This document shows positions 24,448-32,499 of a stretch of 50,750 nucleotides of DNA, one piece after another. Source of the DNA: SW10 sp965657795. Its GTDB lineage: Bacteria; Verrucomicrobiota; Verrucomicrobiia; Verrucomicrobiales; Akkermansiaceae. The notes beneath the pieces are model-generated. The model did not search any database. It had not been told where the DNA came from and saw nothing but the letters and a program-made list of their open reading frames with translations. The translations under genes and the position numbers were made by a program. How positions within the stretch are numbered: the stretch's first letter is position 1; every line of letters starts with the position of its first letter. The stretch covers positions 1 to 50,750 of the forward strand of contig CBFHQJ010000028.1 of NCBI GenBank assembly GCA_965657795.1, read 5' to 3'.

Positions 24448-25107
24448 ATGATGAAGCATACACTTATGGCAGTCTCAGCCCTCTCCGCGGGGCTGGCTCC
24501 TGCAGCAGTATTAATAACCCCGACCGGAGTGGCCAACTCCAGTAGCGTGAGTGAGTTTTTCCCGCTCGCAAACATTGCCAATGACAGCGGCCTCAGTGGA
24601 GTTGCCACCTTTGCCAATTACACCACCATCACCCACGGCAATGCCAGCGGCGCAACGGCTTGGACCACGACCAATCCCAATGGTGCCGGGGACTACTTCC
24701 TGGCAGGAAGTCCCGGAACCCCTGCAGTCATCACCCTGGATCTGGGAGCGACTTACGAGATCACCGACTTTGTCTTTTGGGGATACCACTTTGGTTCGGG
24801 CAACGGAAACGAAGGACGTGAATTTTCTCTGGAATTTTCCACCGATGGCGGAGGATCGTTTGGAACACCCGTGACGGTTTCCAATCCCCTCAGCACCTAC
24901 GCAGTCCAAAATGCCAACACCCTTTCCCTCGGCGGAACCTTCGCGGCAGACACCGTTCGCCTCACTATCGAGGACAACCATTTTGGAGGAACCTCCCCCG
25001 GCGGTGATCGCCTTGGCCTCGGCGAGGTTAAGTTCGTTGTTCCCGAGCCCTCCAGTATTCTTCTGAGCGGCTTGGCGGCTTTGGCCCTCCTTCGCCGCCG
25101 TCGCTAG
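24448..25107 (+). CDS. PEP-CTERM exported protein, paralogue of the next protein's N-terminus
   Basis: The 219-residue protein has a signal peptide (HTLMAVSALSAGLAPAA) and ends in a PEP-CTERM sorting signal: VPEPSSILLSGLAALALL followed by RRRR. Between them is an F5/8C-like beta-sandwich with SVSEFFPLANIANDSGLS, TAWTTTNPNG, FVFWGYHFGSGNGNEGREFS, and a C-terminal GDRLGLGEVKF. PEP-CTERM tails are recognised by exosortases and place proteins in the outer envelope or exopolysaccharide; no exosortase is visible in this window. The whole mature domain is closely similar to residues 20-185 of the following CotH protein. A start at 24451 is equally possible. Confidence 0.85.
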   Translation: MMKHTLMAVSALSAGLAPAAVLITPTGVANSSSVSEFFPLANIANDSGLSGVATFANYTTITHGNASGATAWTTTNPNGAGDYFLAGSPGTPAVITLDLGATYEITDFVFWGYHFGSGNGNEGREFSLEFSTDGGGSFGTPVTVSNPLSTYAVQNANTLSLGGTFAADTVRLTIEDNHFGGTSPGGDRLGLGEVKFVVPEPSSILLSGLAALALLRRRR

Positions 25108-25135
25108 TTGGTGGTTTCAAACCGGAAACTTTCAT

Positions 25136-25169
25136 CCATCCGGGGCTTGGCTCCGGATGGTTTTTTTTT
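25136..25169 (+). terminator. Intrinsic terminator of the PEP-CTERM gene
   Basis: CCATCCGG (25136-25143) pairs with CCGGATGG (25153-25160) across a 9-base loop, followed by nine T residues. It separates the PEP-CTERM gene from the CotH gene, whose ATG follows after 12 bases. Confidence 0.9.
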
Positions 25170-25181
25170 GCTCTGCGAGTC

Positions 25182-28100
25182 ATGAAATTTCTCTTCCTAC
25201 TCTTCCCGGGCTTTTTGGCAGCAAGCGAAATTCTCATCCCCTCGTCAACATCGCTGCTAACCGGGACCGAGTTCTTTCCGGCTGCGAATGTTAGCAATGG
25301 CTCGGGACTTTCACAGACGCCCACACTCGCAAACTATCAAAATGTGACCCACGCCGCCGCCAACGGCTCGACGGCGTGGACCACGAATGCTCCCGGCGGC
25401 GGTTCGGCGGACTACTACAATTTCGGACCGGATCCGGCTTTCCTCTTCACGTTTGCGGAAACCCACGAATTTACCGATCTTGTCTATTGGGGATATCACT
25501 TCGGTAATCCTAATGGGAACGAGGGAAAATCTTTCCGTCTGGAATTCTCCAGCGACGGAGGCGCGAGCTTTGGACCACCCACTGAAGTCACCTCGCCCGC
25601 GATCTCCACCTCATCGGCAACCACCCTTTCTCTGGGAGGAATGATCTCCGGCAATACCATCAGGCTTACCATTACCGACAATTGGTTCGAAGGTTTCGGC
25701 GGGGGCGACCGGGTCGGCATCGGAGAATTTCGCTTCCTGGGTGAAACTCCCATCAATCCAAACCCTGTCATCTCCGCCACGAGGCTCCTCGACTTTGGAG
25801 TCGATCCCGCAGTCACCACTCTCACCCTATTGATCGAAAACCAGGGAGAACTCGCAGACCTCATCCTAGCTCCATCACTCGCCAAGGGAGTTCACTTCTC
25901 GGCACCCACCGATCAAATCACGATCAAAGCAGGAAGCTCTTACAATCTCCCGATCTTATTTCAGAACAACGGTGATGGTTGCTTTCAAGACTCCCTCATT
26001 TTCACTAGTAACGATCCACTCAGTCCCGAAGTCACCGTTACCCTTTTGGCAGCATCCAACTGCACCTTTCCAGCACCCCGCAAAGCAGATTTTTCGGAAC
26101 CAGACGGTGTTTTCAGCGATCCTTTTCTTCTAACTCTTAGCTCCGATAATGGCGCTACGATTCTTTACACTATGGATGGTTCCATTCCGGGGGAGGGAAA
26201 CGGATTGATTTACGACGCCCCCATCCTCATCGATTCGACAACCCAAGTACGCGCTGCCTCTTACCTCCCCGGCCACCCGCCGGCGATCCGAAGCCGGTCT
26301 TACCTCAAACTATCTCCCGGGCTTGTCGCTTACTCTTCCAGGCTCCCGATTATGGTCGTTGAAAACTTCAATGGCGGGAGCATCCCCAACAAAGGTTGGA
26401 GCACCAGCACCCAAACCGGAGGCGGCTTGCAACAGGTGGCCCGGCAGCCAGCATTTCTGAGCGTCTTCGAACAAAACGCTGTCAGTAATTCGGCAGACTT
26501 CGCGCAAGAACCCACTCAAACTTCCCGCATTGGCATCCGGGTGCGCGGAGCATTTTCATCCACCTGGAATCCCAAACCTTATTCGGTCGAGACATGGAAG
26601 ACAGACGAAGATGATGATCGTACCATCAAGATTCTCGGAATGGCTTCAGAGTCTGATTGGATTCTCTATTACCCGCATCCCTCTTATGACCGGACGATGC
26701 TTTACAATACCTTCATCTGGGAACTGAGTCGCCAAACCGGTCGCTGGGCCCCGGAGTTTCGCTTCGTCGATCTCTTTGTGAACGAAAACGGCGGTGATCT
26801 AACTTTAGCTGACCGTAAGGGCGTCTATGTCTTCCTTGAAAAGACAAAGCGCGATGACAAGCGGCTCGAGTTTAATAAGCTCTCCGAAGACGGCTCGACC
26901 GGTGGCTGGATCAATAGCATCAATCGCATGGATCCAGTTCCGGTCGGAGGATTTCCAGCTGAAAATGGTGCGATCGCCCCGCAATTTTTTCACACCGCCG
27001 GACCCAATCGAGTCCAATCGACCGCGCCCAATGTCTCAGGTTCCGGAGATGATATCCCCCGACAATACAACGCCTTCATCAACTTTGAAGATCCCAACGG
27101 TTATCAGATCAACCCGGCCCAACGATCAGCAATCGAAAACTGGTTCCGCGATTTTGAGGATGTTCTTTACGACGATGATATTTGGCGGGATCCCGAAGTC
27201 GGATATCGCAAACATCTCGATACCACTGACTTCATCGACTACATGCAAATGCTCACCCTTGCCAAACAAGGCGACGGACTTTTGCTGAGCATGTTTCCCT
27301 GGGTCTCGTCCGGCGATCGCAAACTGCGTATGGGACCGATGTGGGATTTCAACAACGGAGCGTATGGCGGCTCCACCACCGGCACGCTCTTCTTCCGACC
27401 GGACCGCCTTTGGTATGGCAGGCTCTTCGATGATCCCGACTTCCAACGCGAGTATGAAGACCGCTGGTTTGAGCTCCGGGAAGGGCCTCTCTCGAATGCC
27501 AACATGGCCGCCATCATCGACGCCCAGGTTTCCGAAATAACGACCGGACTTGCAAATGACCAAAGCGGACTCACCGCTTCATCATGGACCAGTCGCATCA
27601 ACTCGATGAAGTCCTGGCTCCAATCGCGAGCCAACTGGATTGATTCAAACTTCATTCCTCCGCCCTCATTCAGCTCCACAGGTGGGAACGTGCCGAATGA
27701 TTTCCAGCTGACCATCACCAACACGACAGGCGAGAGCGGAACGATTTACTTCACGCTCGACGGCAGCGATCCCATCGACTCTCCAAGCACTTACAACTCA
27801 CCGTTCACTCCGGCACAGAGTTCCACGATATCCGCCCGCGTCCTCACCAACAGCGGAGCATGGTCTGCGATTCGGAAGGCAAATTTCATCGTAGGAATTC
27901 CCGCGAGCGCAGCTAATCTGACGGTTTCCGAAATCCACTACCACCCTGCTGATACCGATGACCAGGCGGGAACAGAGTTTATCGAGCTGTTGAATATCTC
28001 CCCGTCAGAGACCATTGAACTTACCGATGTCTCCTTCACCGCAGGGATCGCCTTCACCTTCCCGTCCGCGACCTCCCTCGCTCCCGGAGAACGGATTCTC

Positions 28101-28676
28101 GTCGTTGAAAACAGAGCCAGTTTCGAGAGCTTACACGGTACCGGCCACAACATCGCCGGCGAGTTCCAAGACCAGACCAAACTCGCCAATTCGGGTGAGC
28201 AACTTGTTTTGTCAGCGGCTGATGGAACGGTCATTTTTGATTTCGAATTCGATGACAAGGCCCCGTGGCCAGAGTTTGCGGACGGAGAAGGATGCTCGCT
28301 CACCCTGAGGCGGCCTGCATTGGGCCCGGACCTTTCGCTTTCTTCCAATTGGCGTTGCAGCGCCTCACGGGGAGGATCTCCGGGAACGAGTGACACCCTT
28401 GCATTCACCGGGGAGATTTCGGAACTGGCCGACTTGGCCCTGGCAAATCATCCACCTCAGATGAACGCTGAATCCTTTCGATTCAGAGTAAAGATCGGGG
28501 TGGACGATTTCATGGTGGTACCTCAATCGTCAACTGACCTCGAAAGTTGGCAATCGCTCTCCCTCCCCATGCAAGCAGAATCCATCAACCCCGATGGGAG
28601 CCTAGGCTATCAAATCCCTCTTGAGGGAAACGAAGCTGCGAAATTCATGCGGCTCCTGATCACACCACGTCCCTGA
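25182..28676 (+). CDS. Giant exported CotH/lamin-tail protein
   Basis: The 1164-residue protein has a signal peptide (KFLFLLFPGFLAASE). Its N-terminal domain (20-185) is a paralogue of the preceding PEP-CTERM protein (LVYWGYHFGNPNGNEGKSF). Next are a choice-of-anchor/Ig-like domain, 190-295; a chitobiase C-terminal-like domain, 305-370 (GATILYTMDGSIPGEG); a CotH-like region, 385-760 (RKGVYVFLEKTKRDDKRLEF, GPMWDFNNGAYGG); a second chitobiase-like unit, 840-905 (YFTLDGSDPIDS); a lamin-tail domain, 910-1010 (EFIELLNISPSETIEL); and a C-terminal module with QSSTDLESWQSL. The CotH acidic motif reads WDFN where active kinases usually have DFD. The 3' end overlaps the convergent purN by 17 bases. Confidence 0.85.
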   Translation: MKFLFLLFPGFLAASEILIPSSTSLLTGTEFFPAANVSNGSGLSQTPTLANYQNVTHAAANGSTAWTTNAPGGGSADYYNFGPDPAFLFTFAETHEFTDLVYWGYHFGNPNGNEGKSFRLEFSSDGGASFGPPTEVTSPAISTSSATTLSLGGMISGNTIRLTITDNWFEGFGGGDRVGIGEFRFLGETPINPNPVISATRLLDFGVDPAVTTLTLLIENQGELADLILAPSLAKGVHFSAPTDQITIKAGSSYNLPILFQNNGDGCFQDSLIFTSNDPLSPEVTVTLLAASNCTFPAPRKADFSEPDGVFSDPFLLTLSSDNGATILYTMDGSIPGEGNGLIYDAPILIDSTTQVRAASYLPGHPPAIRSRSYLKLSPGLVAYSSRLPIMVVENFNGGSIPNKGWSTSTQTGGGLQQVARQPAFLSVFEQNAVSNSADFAQEPTQTSRIGIRVRGAFSSTWNPKPYSVETWKTDEDDDRTIKILGMASESDWILYYPHPSYDRTMLYNTFIWELSRQTGRWAPEFRFVDLFVNENGGDLTLADRKGVYVFLEKTKRDDKRLEFNKLSEDGSTGGWINSINRMDPVPVGGFPAENGAIAPQFFHTAGPNRVQSTAPNVSGSGDDIPRQYNAFINFEDPNGYQINPAQRSAIENWFRDFEDVLYDDDIWRDPEVGYRKHLDTTDFIDYMQMLTLAKQGDGLLLSMFPWVSSGDRKLRMGPMWDFNNGAYGGSTTGTLFFRPDRLWYGRLFDDPDFQREYEDRWFELREGPLSNANMAAIIDAQVSEITTGLANDQSGLTASSWTSRINSMKSWLQSRANWIDSNFIPPPSFSSTGGNVPNDFQLTITNTTGESGTIYFTLDGSDPIDSPSTYNSPFTPAQSSTISARVLTNSGAWSAIRKANFIVGIPASAANLTVSEIHYHPADTDDQAGTEFIELLNISPSETIELTDVSFTAGIAFTFPSATSLAPGERILVVENRASFESLHGTGHNIAGEFQDQTKLANSGEQLVLSAADGTVIFDFEFDDKAPWPEFADGEGCSLTLRRPALGPDLSLSSNWRCSASRGGSPGTSDTLAFTGEISELADLALANHPPQMNAESFRFRVKIGVDDFMVVPQSSTDLESWQSLSLPMQAESINPDGSLGYQIPLEGNEAAKFMRLLITPRP

Positions 28677-29205
28677 TTTTCCCGAGCACCAGCTTCACGG
28701 CCTCGGGAAAAATACGATGCTCCGCAAGTTGAATCCGGGCATGCAAGCTTTCCGCAGTGTCACCTGGTATGATCGGCACTTCCTCTTGCAAAATCACCTC
28801 ACCAGTATCGATTCCAGCATCGACATAATGAACGGTGCACCCCGTCACCTCAGCTCCATCGGCCAGAGCCTGCTCCCAAGCCGCCTTGCCGGGATATTTC
28901 GGAAGGAGTGAGGGATGGATATTGAGAATACGGTCCGCAAAAGCGCTCAGGATTGGCTCTTTCACAATACGCATGAAACCAGCCAGGCAGATCAGATCGA
29001 TATCCTCAAGATGCTTCAGAATCCGTGCACTCAGATCAGGACCACCTTTCTCAACCACCGTCGGAATCCCGGCTGCTTGTGCTTTTTCTAAAATCCCTGC
29101 CCCCGGCTGATCGGAAACGACCAGCTCGATCTCTCCTCCAAACGCCTCCAGAAGAACTTGGAAATTCGACCCCGTTCCGGAACCCAACACTGCAATCTTT
29201 GCCAC
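28660..29205 (-). CDS. purN: Phosphoribosylglycinamide formyltransferase
   Basis: This enzyme transfers a formyl group from 10-formyltetrahydrofolate to glycinamide ribonucleotide, the third step of purine synthesis, in the cytoplasm. The 181-residue protein is slightly short for the family but complete. Visible motifs are IAVLGSGTGSNFQ at the substrate-binding N-terminus, LAGFMRIV, the folate/catalytic signature ILNIHPSLLPKYPG (with the catalytic Asn and His), and HYVDAGIDTGEVI with the catalytic Asp. It is transcribed alone, convergent with the CotH gene (17-base overlap) and divergent from the toxin-antitoxin genes. Confidence 0.95.
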   Translation of the reverse strand: MAKIAVLGSGTGSNFQVLLEAFGGEIELVVSDQPGAGILEKAQAAGIPTVVEKGGPDLSARILKHLEDIDLICLAGFMRIVKEPILSAFADRILNIHPSLLPKYPGKAAWEQALADGAEVTGCTVHYVDAGIDTGEVILQEEVPIIPGDTAESLHARIQLAEHRIFPEAVKLVLGKIRDVV

Positions 29206-29246
29206 GCGGCTACGATTGCAGAAAGGTCCCGCAAGATCACGACTTG

Positions 29247-29265
29247 ATTTCCGTTATAACGAAAG
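29247..29265. promoter_or_regulatory. Palindrome upstream of the toxin-antitoxin genes
   Basis: CGTTATAACG (29252-29261) is a perfect 10-bp palindrome with partly symmetric flanks (TTTC before, AAAG after). It contains TATAAC, a possible -10 element. It lies between divergent purN and the antitoxin frame, the usual place for an autoregulatory operator bound by an AbrB-type antitoxin. Function is inferred. Confidence 0.45.
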
Positions 29266-29280
29266 TTGTAGCACCCACCA

Positions 29281-29505
29281 GCGACTAAATTAAAAATCAC
29301 CGCGATTGGAAACTCCGCCGGCATCATCCTGCCCAAGGAACTCCTCGAAAAACTCCGCGTTTCCAAAGGCGACGCCCTCACCGTCACCGAAACCCCAAAT
29401 GGCGTCAGCTTGTCGGCCTATGATGAAAAAGTGACCCGCAAAATGGATGTCGCAAATCGCATCATGAAAGAGGACCGGAATCTCCTCAAGAAACTTGCTG
29501 AGTGA
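29281..29505 (+). CDS. AbrB/MazE-type antitoxin without a canonical start codon
   Basis: The frame encodes about 74 residues with a swapped-hairpin AbrB domain: TKLKITAIGNSAGIILPKEL, then LRVSKGDALTVTETPNGVSL, and an acidic/basic tail. This is a typical MazE/PhD-like antitoxin length. It is complete at both ends by homology, yet the codon before ACT-AAA-TTA is GCG (29281), where ATG would be expected, and an in-frame TAG occurs 12 bases further upstream. No ATG, GTG or TTG is available. Translation from a rare start (ATT or ATC), a sequence error or inactivation are all possible. The stop TGA shares a base with the toxin ATG. Confidence 0.7.
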   Translation, partial: ATKLKITAIGNSAGIILPKELLEKLRVSKGDALTVTETPNGVSLSAYDEKVTRKMDVANRIMKEDRNLLKKLAE

Positions 29506-29903
29506 TGTTTCACGAAGCAATCGAATGGGTGATTGAAGAGGTCTTCCACATGTTTCACGCCACCCAGTTGGCAGAGCACGGCGGCGGCGAGGGAATCCGC
29601 GATCAAGAGATGCTTGAATCAGCGCTCAATCGCCCCAAACAGCTTTCCGACGACGGTTGCCCTTTCGTCGATCTTTGCCAACTCGCCGCAGTCTACGCCT
29701 TCGGTCTTGCCAAAAATCACCCTTTCATCGACGGCAACAAGAGAACCGCAGCCATTACTTGTGAACTTTTTCTGAATCGCAATGGAAGAATCTTTACCAT
29801 CGGCGAGATCGAGAAGTATCTCCATCACCTCGCCCTCGCCGCCGGAGAACACACCGAGGAGTCCTTCGCGGGCTGGCTTCGCACCGTCACGCATGACGGC
29901 TAA
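29505..29903 (+). CDS. Doc-type (Fic-fold) toxin
   Basis: The 132-residue protein (133 if the GTG at 29502 is used) carries the Doc/Fic catalytic motif HPFIDGNKRTA near residues 67-77. It begins FHEAIEWVIEEVFHMFHATQ and shows the helical pattern of death-on-curing proteins. Doc enzymes phosphorylate elongation factor EF-Tu and stop translation; the antitoxin neutralises them. The TGATG overlap with the antitoxin indicates coupled translation. The conserved motif is intact, so the toxin could be active if the antitoxin is not made, which makes the start-codon question for its partner important. Confidence 0.92.
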   Translation: MFHEAIEWVIEEVFHMFHATQLAEHGGGEGIRDQEMLESALNRPKQLSDDGCPFVDLCQLAAVYAFGLAKNHPFIDGNKRTAAITCELFLNRNGRIFTIGEIEKYLHHLALAAGEHTEESFAGWLRTVTHDG

Positions 29904-29945
29904 ATTTGCGCGTGCCAATTCCCACTCATCGGCTACCTTGCCGAC

Positions 29946-31151
29946 ATGAGCAACGAGGCTACCGCTGTCCCTGACGCAACCGGTCACTATGGTCAATTTG
30001 GAGGATGTTTCGCTCCCGAAACCCTCATGACGCCACTCGATGACCTCGTCGCCGCTTACGACGAGGCCAAGGCCGATCCCGCTTTTCAAGCCGAACTCGA
30101 CGACCTGCTCCAAAACTACTGCGGTCGACCCACCCCACTCTACTTTGCCGAACGTTGGACCGAGCAACTCGGCGGCGCCAAAATTTACCTCAAGCGCGAG
30201 GACCTCCTCCACACCGGAGCCCATAAAATCAACAACGCCATCGGCCAGATCCTCCTCGCCAAGCGCCTTGGAAAAAAACGCATCATCGCCGAAACCGGGG
30301 CCGGACAACACGGTGTGGCCACCGCCACGGTCTGTGCCCGCTTCGGCATGGACTGCACCGTTTACATGGGCAAGGTGGACATGGAGCGCCAGGCTCTCAA
30401 CGTAAGCCGCATGCGCCTTATGGGCGCCAAAGTCGTCCCCGTGACCGCTGGTCAAGCCACGCTCAAGGAGGCCGTCAACGAATCGATGCGCGACTGGGTC
30501 GCTACCGTCGATGACACCCATTACATTCTCGGCTCGGCTCTCGGCCCCCACCCTTTCCCCATGATGGTGCGCGATTTTCATCGTGTCATTGGACTAGAGG
30601 CCCGCGAGCAGATCCTTCAAAAAGAAGGCCGTCTTCCAGATCTCCTCGTCGCCTGTGTTGGCGGGGGATCCAATGCCATGGGACTCTTCCACCCCTTCGT
30701 CGACGACGAAGACACCCGTTTGGTGGGTGTCGAAGCCGGAGGCGAGGGTATCGAACCTGAAAAGCACGCCGCTCGCTTCCAGGGCGGAAAACTCGGCGTC
30801 CTGCAAGGTTCCAAGACCTGGCTCCTTGCCAACGACGATGGCCAAATTGAACTCACCCACTCCGTTTCCGCCGGCCTCGACTACGCCGCCGTGGGCCCCG
30901 AGCATGCCTATCTTCAAGACATTGGCCGCGCCGAATACACCTACGCAACAGACGACGAAGCCCTCGCAGCCTTCCGGGAACTCTCATACACCGAGGGTAT
31001 TATTCCTGCCCTCGAAACCGCCCACGCCATGGCCTACGTCTCGAAGATCGCTGGCTCCATGCGCAAGGAAGACATCATCATTGCCAACCTCTCCGGTCGT
31101 GGTGACAAAGACGTCGAGCAGGCCTCCAAGTATCTTCTCGGTGACGAATAA
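29946..31151 (+). CDS. trpB: Tryptophan synthase beta chain
   Basis: This enzyme joins indole and serine to make tryptophan, using pyridoxal phosphate, as part of the alpha2-beta2 complex. The 401-residue length is normal. The PLP lysine is K94 in HTGAHKINNAIGQ, GGGSNAMG near residue 235 holds the phosphate, and ETGAGQHGVATA is the serine-binding loop. KREDLL, LGPHPFPMMVRDFH and NLSGRGDKD are further family signatures. The gene stands 42 bases after the Doc-type toxin gene. No trpA is present in the window. It is a housekeeping enzyme and a good phylogenetic marker for the source organism. Confidence 0.97.
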   Translation: MSNEATAVPDATGHYGQFGGCFAPETLMTPLDDLVAAYDEAKADPAFQAELDDLLQNYCGRPTPLYFAERWTEQLGGAKIYLKREDLLHTGAHKINNAIGQILLAKRLGKKRIIAETGAGQHGVATATVCARFGMDCTVYMGKVDMERQALNVSRMRLMGAKVVPVTAGQATLKEAVNESMRDWVATVDDTHYILGSALGPHPFPMMVRDFHRVIGLEAREQILQKEGRLPDLLVACVGGGSNAMGLFHPFVDDEDTRLVGVEAGGEGIEPEKHAARFQGGKLGVLQGSKTWLLANDDGQIELTHSVSAGLDYAAVGPEHAYLQDIGRAEYTYATDDEALAAFRELSYTEGIIPALETAHAMAYVSKIAGSMRKEDIIIANLSGRGDKDVEQASKYLLGDE

Positions 31152-31189
31152 ACCCACGGCTTCTTTTTAATCTGACTGGCGTCAGTGGA

Positions 31190-31402
31190 ATGATTGGAAT
31201 GCTTTCGCTCATCGCCCTGAGCCTCTTTACCTACTGGATTGATCAAAACCCCGTCGAAAGGCTATCGATTGACGGCCTGGCGGAAATTCAGACCGTCATC
31301 ATTGGCGCCGCGATCGCGCGATCCGTCGCCGAAATTGCTCTTTTGAGCTTTGCCGTCCTCCTCGCGCTCTTTCTGTTGGCACGGCGTGAAGCCAAAGCCT
31401 GA
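31190..31402 (+). CDS. Small two-helix membrane protein
   Basis: The 70-residue protein has two hydrophobic helices, about residues 3-17 (GMLSLIALSLFTYWI) and 40-64 (AIARSVAEIALLSFAVLLALFLLARRE). The first is short. No family is recognised. It lies 38 bases downstream of trpB on the same strand and overlaps nothing; its tail ends one base before the stop of a convergent small gene. Real but unnamed is the fairest call. Confidence 0.5.
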   Translation: MIGMLSLIALSLFTYWIDQNPVERLSIDGLAEIQTVIIGAAIARSVAEIALLSFAVLLALFLLARREAKA

Positions 31403-31403
31403 C

Positions 31404-31634
31404 TTACTTTCGCCACCAATCGGCGTCCTTCTCCCAAGGCTGCCCCGGCTCCTCGTCGGGACCAGCCGGCTCCCCTTCCGGCTCCTGCCCCGGCTCCTCA
31501 TTCTCCAAAAGCCCGGCAAGTTCATCCTTCTTTCCAGCGTTCCGCATCATCGAGAAAAGAATCGTCGTCACGGTGCCAGCCGCGATCAAGAGCACGACCA
31601 ACATGCATACTGCGAGAGTGTCTTCCGCGGACAT
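31404..31634 (-). CDS. Small single-span membrane protein with acidic Pro-rich tail
   Basis: From the ATG at 31634 (an upstream in-frame start at 31709 adds 25 residues without apparent structure) the product has 76 residues. One transmembrane helix lies at about 6-29 (TLAVCMLVVLLIAAGTVTTILF), followed by a tail rich in Glu, Pro and Gly (ENEEPGQEPEGEPAGPDEEP) ending in WEKDADWWRK. No family is recognised. The tail probably stays in the cytoplasm or reaches the envelope as a flexible linker. Confidence 0.5.
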   Translation of the reverse strand: MSAEDTLAVCMLVVLLIAAGTVTTILFSMMRNAGKKDELAGLLENEEPGQEPEGEPAGPDEEPGQPWEKDADWWRK

Positions 31635-31798
31635 ATTTTGAGGATAGCACAGCATTTCAGGCGTGGAACTGGTAAATATCGTGCATTTTAGTTCAGTAAA
31701 GGCCACCAAGGCTCAACGCTTTCGCCACATCCGGGAATGCCTCCGAAGCTGAAGCTCCAGACATTCGACGTTCTTTTTAGAAAAACCTTCACGATGGG

Positions 31799-31826
31799 TT
31801 GACAAGCGGTTTTCGGCAGCTAGTCT
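31799..31826 (+). promoter_or_regulatory. Candidate promoter of rpmH
   Basis: TTGACA (31799-31804) is a perfect -35 consensus and TAGTCT (31821-31826) a 4/6 -10 match, 16 bases apart. They lie about 60 bases before rpmH in a region with no gene. Pattern match only. Confidence 0.55.
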
Positions 31827-31884
31827 CCGCCTCCCCGCTCCCTGTAGCCGGATTTTTTCAAAAACTTACCTTTTTTCTACGGCC

Positions 31885-32070
31885 ATGAAAATGACATACC
31901 AGCCTTCCAAGCGCACCCGCAAGAAGCAACACGGTTTCCGTGCCCGCATGGCAACCAAAGCTGGACGAGGCATCATCAAGAGCCGTCGCCGCAAGGGTCG
32001 CAAGCGCCTCCTCCCGAAAGGTGCCGAGATCCACTTTAAGCGCCACACGGTGCAGAACAACACCAAGTAA
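31885..32070 (+). CDS. rpmH: Ribosomal protein bL34
   Basis: This small basic protein of the large ribosomal subunit is recognised by MTYQPSKRTRKKQHGFRARM and GRGIIKSRRRKGRKRL. The 61-residue reading includes an extended C-terminus (PKGAEIHFKRHTVQNNTK), longer than the usual 44-50 residues. It begins the rpmH-rnpA-yidD-yidC order widely conserved in bacteria, so translation and membrane insertion factors are expressed together. A hairpin between rpmH and rnpA could lower downstream transcription relative to rpmH. Confidence 0.97.
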   Translation: MKMTYQPSKRTRKKQHGFRARMATKAGRGIIKSRRRKGRKRLLPKGAEIHFKRHTVQNNTK

Positions 32071-32079
32071 ATTGGTTTT

Positions 32080-32100
32080 GGCCCGTTTTACCAACGGGCC
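32080..32100 (+). terminator. Hairpin between rpmH and rnpA (partial terminator or processing site)
   Basis: GGCCCGTT (32080-32087) pairs perfectly with AACGGGCC (32093-32100) over a 5-base loop, but the following T run is broken by C residues (TTCACCTTTT). This fits attenuation or RNA processing that keeps rnpA below rpmH, as both are in one operon. Confidence 0.6.
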
Positions 32101-32133
32101 TTCACCTTTTCGCTTGGGGCACCCATTCCGGTC

Positions 32134-32499
32134 ATGAAGCTGACCCGTGAAAGGCGCATGCGCCAATGGGGCGAATTTCAGGTCGTCCGCAATCAAGGAC
32201 AATCGGCTGCCGGAAAATATCTCGTTCTGGGAAAACTAGAGGGGCAGGCATCCCCGGATCGCCGTTTTGGCCTCATTACGTCCAAAAAGGCAGGTAAGGC
32301 CGTCACCCGAAATCTGCTCCGACGCAGATTCCGGGAAATCATCCGTAAGCATGGCGACAACCTTCCCCCCGACGTCATGCTCGTCACCATCGCTCGCTGG
32401 CGGGCCTCCCAAGCGACCTTCCAGCAACTTGAGGCTGATTGGATCAAGACCGCCAGGCGGCTCAAGATTTGGCAGGAACAGCCCGTGGATCCGTCATGA
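32134..32499 (+). CDS. rnpA: Ribonuclease P protein component
   Basis: The protein partner of RNase P RNA, needed for 5' maturation of tRNA precursors. The 121-residue protein is of normal length. The signature RNR motif appears as KKAGKAVTRNLLRRRFREIIR, preceded by RRFGLITSKK. It lies in the conserved rpmH-rnpA-yidD order, and its stop TGA overlaps the yidD start (ATGA at 32496), so translation is coupled. The N-terminus MKLTRERRMRQWGEF supports the chosen ATG. Confidence 0.95.
   Translation: MKLTRERRMRQWGEFQVVRNQGQSAAGKYLVLGKLEGQASPDRRFGLITSKKAGKAVTRNLLRRRFREIIRKHGDNLPPDVMLVTIARWRASQATFQQLEADWIKTARRLKIWQEQPVDPS

Noticed and set aside
29619..30581. Open frame of 320 codons antisense to trpB and the Doc-type toxin
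   Set aside because: Covers the conserved trpB in reverse; His/Gly/Val-rich shadow without a recognisable domain.
31403..31884. Chromosomal origin near rpmH
   Set aside because: rpmH is often near dnaA/oriC, but no dnaA, dnaN or cluster of DnaA boxes was seen here; trpB precedes it.
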